A DNA stretch of 33,158 bases, from positions 1-33,158 of IMG/VR virus record IMGVR_UViG_3300040806_002670. One strand, written 5' to 3'. The notes under the pieces are model-generated. The model had not been told where the DNA came from. It made no database searches and saw nothing but the letters and a program-made list of their open reading frames with translations. Below are positions 22,445 through 30,104 of the stretch, piece by piece. Within the stretch, counting starts at the first letter, position 1. Each line of letters opens with the position of its first letter. The position numbers and the translations under genes were made by a program. Source of the DNA: a virus.

Positions 22445-23419
22445 TCACCATTCGAAGATGTGAAGTCGGACAACGTCGCCGACGTTCAGGGTCTGGCCTC
22501 CGCCAAGTTGTGTAGCGCAGTTGTTGTACGAAGGCTGCGATCCGCCGATGTAGAAGTACGGAACCGTGTAAGTGGATCCAACGATCTCTTGGAAGTATGC
22601 GTATCGCCGGAAGTACAACTGTGCTTCTGTTGAGGTAGGGAATTCCGCTTGGTTGGGATCTCCAAATGCGCCAGCGGTTGCACCGTAGTTGACCGCTTCC
22701 GTACCACAAACGATTCTTGGGCTGCCCGTACGCCAGAAACCTTGCGGGAAACTATTGCCACTCGCCACAATGTTCTTGGCAGCGTAGTTGTTCGTAATCG
22801 TGGCAGACCAAGTGCCCGTCGCAGGCTTTGCGGTGATCTCCCAGTCCTGCTCTTGAACCTTGGTCCACCCGTCAAAGTCTCGCCAGTTCGCAGCATTGCC
22901 GTCGTATTCGGTCAACCCTACTTTGACGATGCTCTTGGTTGCCCCAGCAAGTCCCTCATTCGGTCCATCAATGGAATAGATCACGTTGTATGTGATCGAA
23001 GCGGTGTCTCGTGTGTAGAGCGGATCCTCTCTTTGGAGGACAATCCAGCCGCGAGCAGTGTTGTTCCCTCCGAACTGCCGAAGGTCAGGGAACTCCTGCC
23101 AAACAGCGATGAATGGCGGGTAGTCGGCCTCGACTGCCGCAGGCGATGGGTTGTAGTTGGTGTCCATCGACTCGTCCCGGCTGAGAGTCGCCAAAGGATA
23201 CTGAGACGAGTAGGTGACCACACGGCTGCGGATCCACTGAGTCGGATCCCAGGTGACGCTGCCAGACTGAGCCACGATGATCTGCTGGTCTACGTTCTGT
23301 GGGAACGTGGTCGGCTCAGGGGCCCGCCCGGTATTGAAGCCCATGTCAAAGTAGATGCCGTCTGCAAACGTGTCCCAGTCGGATCCACCGGCTGATTGGA
23401 CCACGCTCACGAAGGTCAT
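22445..23419 (-). CDS. Unknown fibre-block protein, 324 residues
   Basis: A non-repetitive, aromatic-rich, predominantly beta protein. It contains DTFADGIYFDMGFNTGRAPE (about residues 16-35), ARGWIVLQREDPLYTRDTAS and a C-terminal VPYFYIGGSQPSYNNCATQL then GDVVRLHIFEW. It has no signal peptide and no membrane segment; two cysteines occur in the last third. The start overlaps the 505-residue fibre stop by four bases (ATGA), indicating coupled expression. The composition and place suggest a fibre-associated head or receptor-binding subunit. An enzyme active site is not visible. No family recognised. Confidence 0.75.
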   Translation of the reverse strand: MTFVSVVQSAGGSDWDTFADGIYFDMGFNTGRAPEPTTFPQNVDQQIIVAQSGSVTWDPTQWIRSRVVTYSSQYPLATLSRDESMDTNYNPSPAAVEADYPPFIAVWQEFPDLRQFGGNNTARGWIVLQREDPLYTRDTASITYNVIYSIDGPNEGLAGATKSIVKVGLTEYDGNAANWRDFDGWTKVQEQDWEITAKPATGTWSATITNNYAAKNIVASGNSFPQGFWRTGSPRIVCGTEAVNYGATAGAFGDPNQAEFPTSTEAQLYFRRYAYFQEIVGSTYTVPYFYIGGSQPSYNNCATQLGGGQTLNVGDVVRLHIFEW

Positions 23420-24933
23420 TGCGTGTATTCCACCGAGATCTCAAGGTCTTCTGCACTACTGGTGCTGCTGATAGCGACCGTCAGTCGATCGCCAGCAGAA
23501 ACAGATGCGTTGAAGATAGACGTGCTTGTCGCCTGGACACTGCTGACAGCAAGGATGGCCTGCGAGTTAGCACCATTGGCAAGCAGTAAGTTGCAGGTTC
23601 CAGCCGAGGTTTTTGCTGTGACTCTTGTCACCGTCCGAGCGGCAGGTGCATACGGTTCAACCGTGTAGGTCTTGTCGCTTGGGGTCTCAATGAACATCGC
23701 GTACGAGTCCGAGACCGCAGGCAAGTCGTTGTTGAACTCGGACAGGCCGATCGAGTCCCGATCCACGAGCCGGTATTCGATCGATCCGCCGCCGGGCTGG
23801 TGCTTGTACAGAAGCGCGCCGTTGCCGGGGCTGCCGGTCGTTGTCGACACGTCCCCCAAGTCGTTCAGGTCGATCGCGTCTGCGTGCTGGGTGACGCTCG
23901 ACTCGGAGATGCGAGCGTCGGCGAACGTGCCGCTGGTGATCTTGCTTGTCGACAGGTCGGGGATTCGCAGGATCGAGAAAATGCCGCTGGTGATGTCGCC
24001 GGCGTCGTGGGTGTGGCTCGAGGCCGCAAAGTTTCCGCGTGTGCCATCTGCCAGCGCATACTGGGTATGGTCGTCGTCTCCAAGACCCGCCAGCGTTCCG
24101 TGGTCACTCGTTGCACCAAGATCGTTGTTGAACTCCGACAGGTTCACCGACGACAAGTTGGTCAGTTGCGTGCCGTCGATCGACAGAGCAGACTCGTGCT
24201 GGGTCACGTTGGACTGGGCGATTCTTGCATTGTCGAATGTGCCAGACGCGATGTCCGTCGCGCTCAGTGAGACGTTTCGCCACTCGATCCCGTTGTAGTA
24301 CAGGATCTGCTTCGCTGTCGGGGTAGTGATGCTGACATCCGTCAGGTCGTCAAGCGCAACAACTGGCGGGGTTAGGGTGTCAATCAGCTCGTCGACAAGG
24401 ATGTCAAGAACGAGAAACGAGCATCCCGCAGATGGAACATTCTCAAGCGTGACGGAGGCCGCAGTCTGTGTGCTGACTTCGACTGTGTTGGTTGAGTCGT
24501 GTGTGCTGGCGATGACGACGTACTCGTTGTCGTCGACCGCCGTCGTGAACTCAAAGGTGAAACTTCCGCCACCGTTGTCGGTGTACGCCTCGACGTTCTT
24601 GGTCGAACTGAGGGCGGACCCGTCGAACTTTGCGAACGCAACGATGTGCGGCTGAATCTGCACGCCCTGAACGTACATCGTGTTCGCGTTGACAGCGCCG
24701 TCACACGTCAGCGTCCCGCAAGAGAGGTTCCCAGATACGTCCCCGTCGCCGTTGATGTCGAGCAGAACAGACTCAAGCTCTGAGGTCGACTCGATCTTGC
24801 CAAGAGCAGTGATTCCTCCGGTGCTGGTCGTAGACCCTGTGATCGAGGCGCCAGACTGCAGCCTGGCTTGATCAAGAATCTGGACCGTGCCGGTGGTGTT
24901 GGCCGCGATCGTATCGACCTTGAGGGTGCTCAC
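23416..24933 (-). CDS. Tail fibre protein, long form
   Basis: 505 residues from a GTG at 24933, with AAGGGGG seven bases upstream and a GTGA overlap with the preceding membrane-protein gene. The start MSTLKVDTIAANTTGTV is shared with the 227-residue fibre. Residues 58-68 (LDINGDGDVSG) look like a single calcium loop. Typical phage-fibre motifs follow: HGTLAGLGDDDHTQYALADG (278-297) and SSHTHDAGDITSG (305-317). A module is duplicated: SGTFDNARIAQSNVTQH (230-246) and SGTFADARISESSVTQH (334-350), each followed by an LSEFNND (265-271, 397-403). The C-terminus is a beta-rich domain. It is the probable host-binding fibre, although it lies after the capsid gene rather than after gp16 as in T7. Confidence 0.88.
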   Translation of the reverse strand: MSTLKVDTIAANTTGTVQILDQARLQSGASITGSTTSTGGITALGKIESTSELESVLLDINGDGDVSGNLSCGTLTCDGAVNANTMYVQGVQIQPHIVAFAKFDGSALSSTKNVEAYTDNGGGSFTFEFTTAVDDNEYVVIASTHDSTNTVEVSTQTAASVTLENVPSAGCSFLVLDILVDELIDTLTPPVVALDDLTDVSITTPTAKQILYYNGIEWRNVSLSATDIASGTFDNARIAQSNVTQHESALSIDGTQLTNLSSVNLSEFNNDLGATSDHGTLAGLGDDDHTQYALADGTRGNFAASSHTHDAGDITSGIFSILRIPDLSTSKITSGTFADARISESSVTQHADAIDLNDLGDVSTTTGSPGNGALLYKHQPGGGSIEYRLVDRDSIGLSEFNNDLPAVSDSYAMFIETPSDKTYTVEPYAPAARTVTRVTAKTSAGTCNLLLANGANSQAILAVSSVQATSTSIFNASVSAGDRLTVAISSTSSAEDLEISVEYTQ

Positions 24934-25403
24934 GCCGGCGCCCCCTTCGCCGCGTCCTCAACCGCCTTGGCGATGGCTTCTGCCTCACGCTTGCGATCTC
25001 CGGGCCGCTTGAGGAACAGCCCGGTCAGGAGCGACATGGCGCCGACCGCGATTGCCCCGCCGGGCAGGGTCGAGATCGGACCGCTTGCCGCGGCGATTCC
25101 AGTATCCACGATGCTCATCAGAACGGCGGCTCGCTCCCGACCGTTGGTGATCTCGGCCTGCAGACGATCCGTGTTCGTCTCCACGAAATGCTCCCAGTCA
25201 GTCCAGACCTGATCGGCCTTGCTGACTGGCACGGTCGCCTCAACAGCGATCGCACCCTGCACACCTTCGGGAGTGCTGAAGCGAACGAGGTCCTCAAGCT
25301 GGCAGCCAGCGGCTGTCGCCACGACCAGCACCACAATGATCAGACCTGCGACGCTGTAGGTCAGTCCGCGGTTGGTCTTTAGGCAGTCCAGAATTGCGTT
25401 CAC
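24930..25403 (-). CDS. Membrane protein, possible lipoprotein, 157 residues
   Basis: From a GTG at 25403 (GGAG six bases upstream, GTGA overlap with the previous gene). A hydrophobic segment TYSVAGLIIVVLVVATAAGC (residues 15-34) ends in a cysteine, followed by QLEDLVRFSTPEGVQ. The cysteine context AAGC is a loose match to a lipobox. A soluble helical region with KADQVWTDWEHFVETN follows. A second hydrophobic stretch (SGPISTLPGGAIAVGAMSLL, about 107-126) precedes a charged tail. Together with the adjacent 70-residue membrane protein it may form a lysis pair (holin or spanin-like) or membrane anchor. The family is not certain. Confidence 0.7.
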   Translation of the reverse strand: MNAILDCLKTNRGLTYSVAGLIIVVLVVATAAGCQLEDLVRFSTPEGVQGAIAVEATVPVSKADQVWTDWEHFVETNTDRLQAEITNGRERAAVLMSIVDTGIAAASGPISTLPGGAIAVGAMSLLTGLFLKRPGDRKREAEAIAKAVEDAAKGAPA

Positions 25404-25612
25404 GGTGATCTCCAGGTGTTGTCGACAAGATCCTCGACCTTGTTGAGACGCTCGAGAATGATGTCTTGCCGCGTGCCGATCTTGGTCAGCGCTCGATCGT
25501 GGTGCAAGTAGACGCCCATCAAGGCAACCAGCACCGTGGCAACGCTCGCGATGATCCCGAACCAATCACGGATCGAGAGGCTGACAGTGTCGCATGATCC
25601 GACCCGTGTCAT
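25400..25612 (-). CDS. Small single-span membrane protein, holin-like candidate
   Basis: 70 residues from the ATG at 25612, which has GGAG six bases upstream; a TTG four codons earlier is a poor alternative. One membrane helix, WFGIIASVATVLVALMGVYL (17-36), is followed by a charged amphipathic helix (IGTRQDIILERLNKVEDLV) likely to form a coiled coil. Size and layout resemble small phage holins and some DUF1515/hemolysin XhlA-type proteins. No family is certain. It is the first gene after the capsid terminator and overlaps the next membrane protein. Expression therefore depends on read-through or on a promoter hidden in the 70 bases upstream. Confidence 0.72.
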   Translation of the reverse strand: MTRVGSCDTVSLSIRDWFGIIASVATVLVALMGVYLHHDRALTKIGTRQDIILERLNKVEDLVDNTWRSP

Positions 25613-25620
25613 GTTTCGCT

Positions 25621-25664
25621 CCAAAACAAAGACCCCCCCCGCCTCACAAGTGAGGCGAGGGGGG
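25621..25664 (-). terminator. Strong intrinsic terminator after the capsid gene
   Basis: On the minus strand CCCCCC-TC-GCCTCA pairs with TGAGGC-GGGGGG around a short loop (CTTG), followed at once by TCTTTGTTTT. The stem is about 12-13 pairs. It starts 20 bases after the capsid stop, the same place as the T7 RNA polymerase terminator behind gene 10. It should raise the ratio of capsid mRNA to downstream tail mRNA. Confidence 0.88.
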
Positions 25665-25683
25665 CCGAACCAGTATCAGCGAA

Positions 25684-26889
25684 TCAGGACGAGCGCTGCA
25701 TCATGATGGCGCCAGAACACCAAGGCGCAAGGACGCCGTAGCCGACGTGCATCTGAGCCTTCATGAACTTGACGTTCCGACGCTCATCGTCCTCGATGTG
25801 CGTCCGAATGCCCTGCGCCTGAACCATGCCAACAGCAGCCGAACCCATCGACGCACCACACAGAGCGATGGCAGCCGGGCGGGCCGTGCCCGAACCAGAC
25901 GCCGACAGCGAACAGTTGAAGTCATACTTCGCGAAGTTGCTGTCGATGAGCGCGTACCGGCCGTCGGTCTTGGTCGTCCAGTAGCCGGGAAGGTTGTTGG
26001 AGGTAATGAGCTGGAAACCCTCAAGCACACCGATCGCTCGGCTGTTCAGGGTGCCAGCAAGCGACGCCTCGTTGAAGTCGCGGTTGAACACGTCAGTTTC
26101 GTGGCGGAGCAGCTTCCGAACTACCGGGGGGATGAACAGATAGCGGCCCTGCTCAGGAACATTGTCTTCGTCCATGAGCTTTGCGAGTTCCGCGACGTCG
26201 TCTCGGAAGGCGCCAGATCCGGTGGAGTTGTCCTGATACGCCTCGGTTGCAGCGAACGGGTTGGTGGCATCCGAAACGTCACGGGTGACACTGTTTCCTC
26301 CGGGGAAGACACCAGACACCCCACCCTCAAGCGCCGCAGAAAGAGCCACCGCCGCGATCTTCCGATCGTTGTCGGTCGCCAGGCTTCGAGCAAGCTTCTG
26401 GGCGTACGGCCCAAGCACGTCGAAGTGCGACAGGTTGAGATCGGCGAACGGCACGTCAATCGGCGCGACCAGAATGTCGTCGACGCGGATGACCCGCTCG
26501 GACATCTTGATCTTCTTGCCGGTGATGAATTCGCCGGGAGTGTGGTAGCCAGCGTTGAGTCCGCCCTCGGCGAGGGCCTCATCAAAGGTGCCGTCTGCCG
26601 GGCTGTCGGTGTCGTTGAGATCGGTGGCGTTGAAGAGATCGAGGTCGTCCCCGATCACCGGCCACTGCGCCTCATGCCCACCATCGAGCTGCTTCTGGGC
26701 GATGAACTCGCCGGCCCGATCGTAGAAGACGGTGTTGACGTAGAACTGCTCGAGGACAGTGCCCGAGAAGATCTTGAGCGCGAGCTCACGCTCGTTGGCG
26801 CCGAAATCCTTGGAGAGGGTACGGGTAGCACCGAAGGGGACCGCGGTAGGTCCACCACCAGCGCCGCTGGGAAGGTCGAGAGAAGCCAT
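25684..26889 (-). CDS. Major capsid protein (T7 gp10-like)
   Basis: 401 residues (T7 gp10A is 345). Family features include the N-terminal LALKIFSGTVLEQFYVNTVF (compare ALFLKVFGGEVLTAFARTSV in T7), the central VPFADLNLSHFDVLGPYAQK followed by LARSLATDNDRKIA, RYLFIPPVVRKLLRHETDVF, and a C-terminal VGYGVLAPWCSGAIMM. It builds the icosahedral head on the scaffold. A consensus AAGGAG lies seven bases before the ATG at 26889. It is the only late gene with both a structured leader upstream and a terminator downstream, which fits very high expression. Confidence 0.95.
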   Translation of the reverse strand: MASLDLPSGAGGGPTAVPFGATRTLSKDFGANERELALKIFSGTVLEQFYVNTVFYDRAGEFIAQKQLDGGHEAQWPVIGDDLDLFNATDLNDTDSPADGTFDEALAEGGLNAGYHTPGEFITGKKIKMSERVIRVDDILVAPIDVPFADLNLSHFDVLGPYAQKLARSLATDNDRKIAAVALSAALEGGVSGVFPGGNSVTRDVSDATNPFAATEAYQDNSTGSGAFRDDVAELAKLMDEDNVPEQGRYLFIPPVVRKLLRHETDVFNRDFNEASLAGTLNSRAIGVLEGFQLITSNNLPGYWTTKTDGRYALIDSNFAKYDFNCSLSASGSGTARPAAIALCGASMGSAAVGMVQAQGIRTHIEDDERRNVKFMKAQMHVGYGVLAPWCSGAIMMQRSS

Positions 26890-27003
26890 GTCTCTGCTCC
26901 TTGTTCAGGGGTTGGGTGAGAGAACGCGACCGAGGTGTCTCCGGTTTCAGCCGGCACGCCGAGGCGTGGTCTCCGGCCTGGCCCGAAGGCTCATAGCGTT
27001 GAG
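26890..27003 (-). promoter_or_regulatory. Structured leader of the capsid gene
   Basis: One of the few real gaps in the late operon. In minus-strand RNA it contains a GCC-UUCG-GGC mini-hairpin (26981-26990), whose C-UUCG-G loop is the exceptionally stable class. A longer hairpin at 26950-26977 follows (GCCGG pairs CCGGC; CACG pairs CGTG), and AAGGAG ends the leader. A diverged direct repeat, CCGAGG-n-TCTCCGG on the plus strand, is present at 26930-26944 and 26959-26976. This is the natural site for a late phage promoter or a processing site; no T7-consensus promoter is recognisable. Confidence 0.55.
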
Positions 27004-27381
27004 TTAGAACGTGCCGCTACTTACGGCATCGTCCTTTTGAGAATCTTTCTTACGCGAGCCATGCGAAGTCGCATTGTTCGTAGTCGATTTAGTCGCCAGT
27101 TCGGACTCGAGATCAGCGAGCCGTTGACGAAGATCCGCGTTGTCCGACTCAAGCTGCTCGGCCTTGGACTTGCGGGCGACAAACGTCTTGATTGCTGCAC
27201 GGAACGCATCCTCCTCGGTGCCGCCGACATCAGCGTGCTGAACCTCGCGGGTCTGAATGTCCTTGAACTCCGCTCGGATCATTCCGGATTCAGCAAGTGT
27301 GGTGAAGGCGACCCGCAGGCCGTGCTGCATTTCTAGGAGCGCCGCCTGATTCGTACACCATTTGTTGGTTCTGAACGTCAT
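27004..27381 (-). CDS. Unknown protein between scaffold and capsid, 125 residues
   Basis: Overlaps the scaffold stop by four bases (ATGA), with GAGG nine bases upstream. The N-terminal half is a mixed domain (MQHGLRVAFTTLAESGMIRA, EEDAFRAAIKTFVARK). Residues about 71-96 form a clear heptad coiled coil (KAEQLESDNADLRQRLADLE). The C-terminal 25 residues are a polar Ser/Thr/Lys/Asp tail. No family recognised. Position between scaffold and capsid, and the coiled coil, suggest an assembly factor or head component, but this is inference. Confidence 0.72.
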   Translation of the reverse strand: MTFRTNKWCTNQAALLEMQHGLRVAFTTLAESGMIRAEFKDIQTREVQHADVGGTEEDAFRAAIKTFVARKSKAEQLESDNADLRQRLADLESELATKSTTNNATSHGSRKKDSQKDDAVSSGTF

Positions 27382-28139
27382 CGGTCAATACCTCGAAGGA
27401 TGTGCTGTGGAGTGTTCGCGAGACGTCGTTGGAACGCCGCATCGAAACCATTCTTTCTCGCCTTGCCCATGGCCTCGATGAACTCATGCACACTCTCGAA
27501 TCCAGACGCCGCATTGGGCATTGCCTGGCCATTGACGAGCTGCGAGGTGAAACCCTGTCCGCTGACGTTCTTCCAGTCGAACATCATCTCCTTGACCGCT
27601 GCACCTATCTGGCCAGGGTCGTCCGCCATTGTCTGGAATCTCTCGAGTTGACTCTCGTCATAGTGGTTGTTTGCCCACGCGAAGAGATTCTCCAACTGCT
27701 GTCGGCCGCCAGCCAGTGAGGCCGCCGCTTCTACAGCTTGCTGCACCTGATAGTGGTTGTTCTTTGCCATGGCCTGCTGGCCGCGGAGAAAGGTGTCCAC
27801 CACCTCCTTGCCGAGACCAACCTTCCGCAACGCGGTGTACTGGTCTTCGGTCAGGGTGCCGTGCTCCTGCCAGTTGGTGGCAAGATCTCCGCCAGTCACG
27901 CCGGCGTGCTGGAGCAGGCTCTCCACATCCATCGATGCGAAGTCTGGTCTGGAGGACTGGCTCTTCTGAAGCTCCGTGTAGCCCCGCTCCAAATCCTCAA
28001 TGGATTTGTACTTGCCCGCGTACATCCGAGGCTGCGTCTCGGCGGCCTCAGACATAGACACATCGGCGGTCATGCCAGGGTCAGGGGGCGTTGTTCCTTG
28101 TTGTTGAATGGACTGGGTAGGTGACTCGCCTTCAGGCAT
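27378..28139 (-). CDS. Capsid assembly scaffold protein (T7 gp9-like)
   Basis: 253 residues (T7 gp9 is 307), acidic and helical. The motif YAGKYKSIEDLERGYTELQK (about 40-59) is a standard element of podovirus scaffolds (AGKYKS.EDLEKAY.E.Q). The middle is Gln/Ala-rich helix (QVQQAVEAAASLAGGRQQLE), and the C-terminus ends QHILRGIDR, likely the capsid-binding helix. The ATG at 28139 is chosen: GGAG stands seven bases upstream and the gene overlaps the portal stop by eight bases. A longer frame to 28178 adds an Arg/Cys-rich stretch that is a shadow of the portal gene. Confidence 0.9.
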   Translation of the reverse strand: MPEGESPTQSIQQQGTTPPDPGMTADVSMSEAAETQPRMYAGKYKSIEDLERGYTELQKSQSSRPDFASMDVESLLQHAGVTGGDLATNWQEHGTLTEDQYTALRKVGLGKEVVDTFLRGQQAMAKNNHYQVQQAVEAAASLAGGRQQLENLFAWANNHYDESQLERFQTMADDPGQIGAAVKEMMFDWKNVSGQGFTSQLVNGQAMPNAASGFESVHEFIEAMGKARKNGFDAAFQRRLANTPQHILRGIDR

Positions 28140-29721
28140 TCGGCATCTCCTGCATCGCGGCCTGCTGAATCGCAGCACCGCCCGCTTGAATTGCTTGCTC
28201 GGCGGCCATGCCAGCCATGGCCTGCTGCTGCATCGCAGCCTGCTCCTGCTGCACCTGCTCCTCGGTCTTCACAAGACCTGGTTCGTAGATGCCGCTGTGA
28301 CGTACGAGTACGTCGAGAAGCACGCCGCGATCGATGCGGCCAAGCATATCCGGTCCCATATTAGCAACGGTCTGCAGGAGTTGCAGCAGCTTCTGCTGAT
28401 CACCCTCGCGGGACAGAGCCGAGATGCCGGTGACAGCCTCGACCTCGACCGAGTCGTCGGGAAGCGACGGGAGTGACCCGTCGCGAGTGAGCTGGTACTG
28501 AAGTCTCTCGATCAGTGGGATCTGCAGGGAGTCCGCAATCGGAGCGTATACGCCGCCAAGGGCACCCTCAAGTTCCATCGCCACACGTTCGACATGCAGG
28601 CGGCTCGCTCGCTCGTAGGTCGGAAGCTGCTCGGCCTCCATCATCATGACCTTGGAAATGTCGCTCGCGATCTGGGACCGCACGGTCTGAACAACATTGA
28701 AGTCGCCCTGCTTGTCGTTCTTCAGCAGGGCTACATCTGACACCTGACCACCTTGCACTCTGCCCTGAATGACGGAGCCGGTGGGGAGGGCAAGGTCCTG
28801 AGGCCGGACCTGACTCGAGTAGTCCGTGACAAACATGAACTTCGAGGACATTGCCGCGAAGTCGAGCAGCCGCTCGGTCAGCTCGTTCAACGCCCGCACA
28901 TCGCCAAGGTTGTCTTCGATAATCCCACGCCCGTAGTGGGCGGTGGGCGGCAACTGGTACGGCACCGGGAAGTACGGGGTGAACTTCTCCTCACTCGTCA
29001 CAATGATTTTGCGGTTGATCTCCTGCTCGATGACCCAGGCCTTCGAGATGGGCTGCCACATGATTCGCGTGTACAGCTCCTCCATCCGATCGGTGGTTGG
29101 CTTCGCAGCCGCCTCCTCAGCGTTGATGCCGGCAAGCATCATTTGCTCCTCGGTCAACGTCAGCGGGTCGATGTGCTCACGGGTGATCATGAACCGGACG
29201 TCGCCGCCGGTGTCCCGGTTCACGACATAGTTGTCGCGGCGGTGTACCCGGATCTGGTACTCGTCCGTCATCTGAATCAAGACGTCGCCGGTCACAAGAA
29301 GCTGCGAGATTGCCGTCCGCATGCGGGATCGGAACCCGGCTCGGCGGGCGTTGGTTCCCCCCTTGGCCTCATCCCGCTCGAGGCGAGACATGATCACCAG
29401 CTCGTGAATCCGCAGCCGATCCTCGAATGCCTGCAACATTTCCGGATCGACGTCAGGGTCGTACTTGAATCGGGATGCCGCTCTCAATTTGAAGAACGGC
29501 ATCCCAGGAGGAAAGAGGGCGAGCAGAAGACGCCCCTCGAGGTTGGTGATCCCGCGAGTCGCCAACGCCGAGAAGGTCTGAGGCAGGAGCTCCCCGTCAT
29601 CCCACCCTTCAGGCGGCAGAATGTGGGGCTTGCTGAGGGCCGCACAGAGACGCGCCCGGTCGAGTGACTCCTGCCGGTCAGCGTCGTGCTGATCGAAGGT
29701 CGACCGGATACATCGCTCCAT
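28132..29721 (-). CDS. Head-tail connector (portal) protein, T7 gp8-like
   Basis: 529 residues (T7 gp8 is 536). Conserved blocks include ATRGITNLEGRLLLALFPPG near residue 55, VTGDVLIQMTDEYQIRVHRR around 147, and ALNELTERLLDFAAMSSKFM near 290. The C-terminus is a long Gln/Ala/Met-rich helix (EQVQQEQAAMQQQAMAGMAA) forming the barrel region. Twelve copies make the vertex through which DNA is packaged and ejected. GGAGG lies five bases before the ATG at 29721, one base after the preceding gene's stop. Confidence 0.95.
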   Translation of the reverse strand: MERCIRSTFDQHDADRQESLDRARLCAALSKPHILPPEGWDDGELLPQTFSALATRGITNLEGRLLLALFPPGMPFFKLRAASRFKYDPDVDPEMLQAFEDRLRIHELVIMSRLERDEAKGGTNARRAGFRSRMRTAISQLLVTGDVLIQMTDEYQIRVHRRDNYVVNRDTGGDVRFMITREHIDPLTLTEEQMMLAGINAEEAAAKPTTDRMEELYTRIMWQPISKAWVIEQEINRKIIVTSEEKFTPYFPVPYQLPPTAHYGRGIIEDNLGDVRALNELTERLLDFAAMSSKFMFVTDYSSQVRPQDLALPTGSVIQGRVQGGQVSDVALLKNDKQGDFNVVQTVRSQIASDISKVMMMEAEQLPTYERASRLHVERVAMELEGALGGVYAPIADSLQIPLIERLQYQLTRDGSLPSLPDDSVEVEAVTGISALSREGDQQKLLQLLQTVANMGPDMLGRIDRGVLLDVLVRHSGIYEPGLVKTEEQVQQEQAAMQQQAMAGMAAEQAIQAGGAAIQQAAMQEMPNA

Positions 29722-29722
29722 G

Positions 29723-29905
29723 TCAGCCTCCGTAGTTCATGCCGGATCCAGACCCGAAGGTAGGGATCCGAAGGCGGGCGCGGCCGGTGCTTCTTCGGCG
29801 GGCTTCGTCAAACCGAGCCTCTTCGATGAAGGGCTGCGGGTCATCGGGGACCTCAGGCGGCTCTGGGAGTTCCGGCGCAGGCGGAGGCGGGGGGGCGCTA
29901 CCCAT
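29723..29905 (-). CDS. Small Pro-rich phage protein upstream of the portal
   Basis: 60 residues from the ATG at 29905 (AAAGGAG eight bases upstream; eight-base overlap with the previous gene). It begins MGSAPPPPPAPELPEPPEVP and ends RIPTFGSGSGMNYGG; the middle has FIEEARFDEARRRSTGRARL. The plan of a Pro-rich start, a short Arg-rich helix and a Gly-rich end is one I know from small uncharacterised proteins next to podovirus portal genes. The longer frame to 30049 is a shadow. Possible structural or assembly role; function unknown. Confidence 0.8.
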   Translation of the reverse strand: MGSAPPPPPAPELPEPPEVPDDPQPFIEEARFDEARRRSTGRARLRIPTFGSGSGMNYGG

Positions 29906-30104
29906 TCTTCTGACTCCTTTCCTTGAGTCGGACAAGTTCATCCACAATAGACCGACGCCCGGCCTCGAACATGAGTTCTTGGATCCGGGCGTCAGGGAGC
30001 GGGGGGGCGTCAATGATGGCGATGGGGACCTGCTGGTCGAGCTGGTCAATCAGCTCGACGACAGTCCTCGGCAGGGAGAGCGGATAGCCGGGGGTGCCAG
30101 ACAT
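29898..30104 (-). CDS. Small conserved phage protein, 68 residues
   Basis: Starts at the ATG at 30104 (GGAG seven bases upstream). It contains LPRTVVELIDQLDQQVPIAI and ARIQELMFEAGRRSIVDELV, matching the common podovirus pattern (TV.ELI..LD..YP...........ED....AG.R.LV..L), a small helical protein of unknown function placed just before the portal. It overlaps the end of the 204-residue gene by 59 bases, the largest overlap in the window, and the Pro-rich gene by eight. Both readings look genuine in the overlap. Confidence 0.8.
   Translation of the reverse strand: MSGTPGYPLSLPRTVVELIDQLDQQVPIAIIDAPPLPDARIQELMFEAGRRSIVDELVRLKERSQKNG

Noticed and set aside
25747-26919. Plus-strand frame of 390 codons opposite the capsid gene
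   Set aside because: Antisense shadow of the major capsid protein; composition is Val/Arg/Glu-biased and there is no ribosome site.
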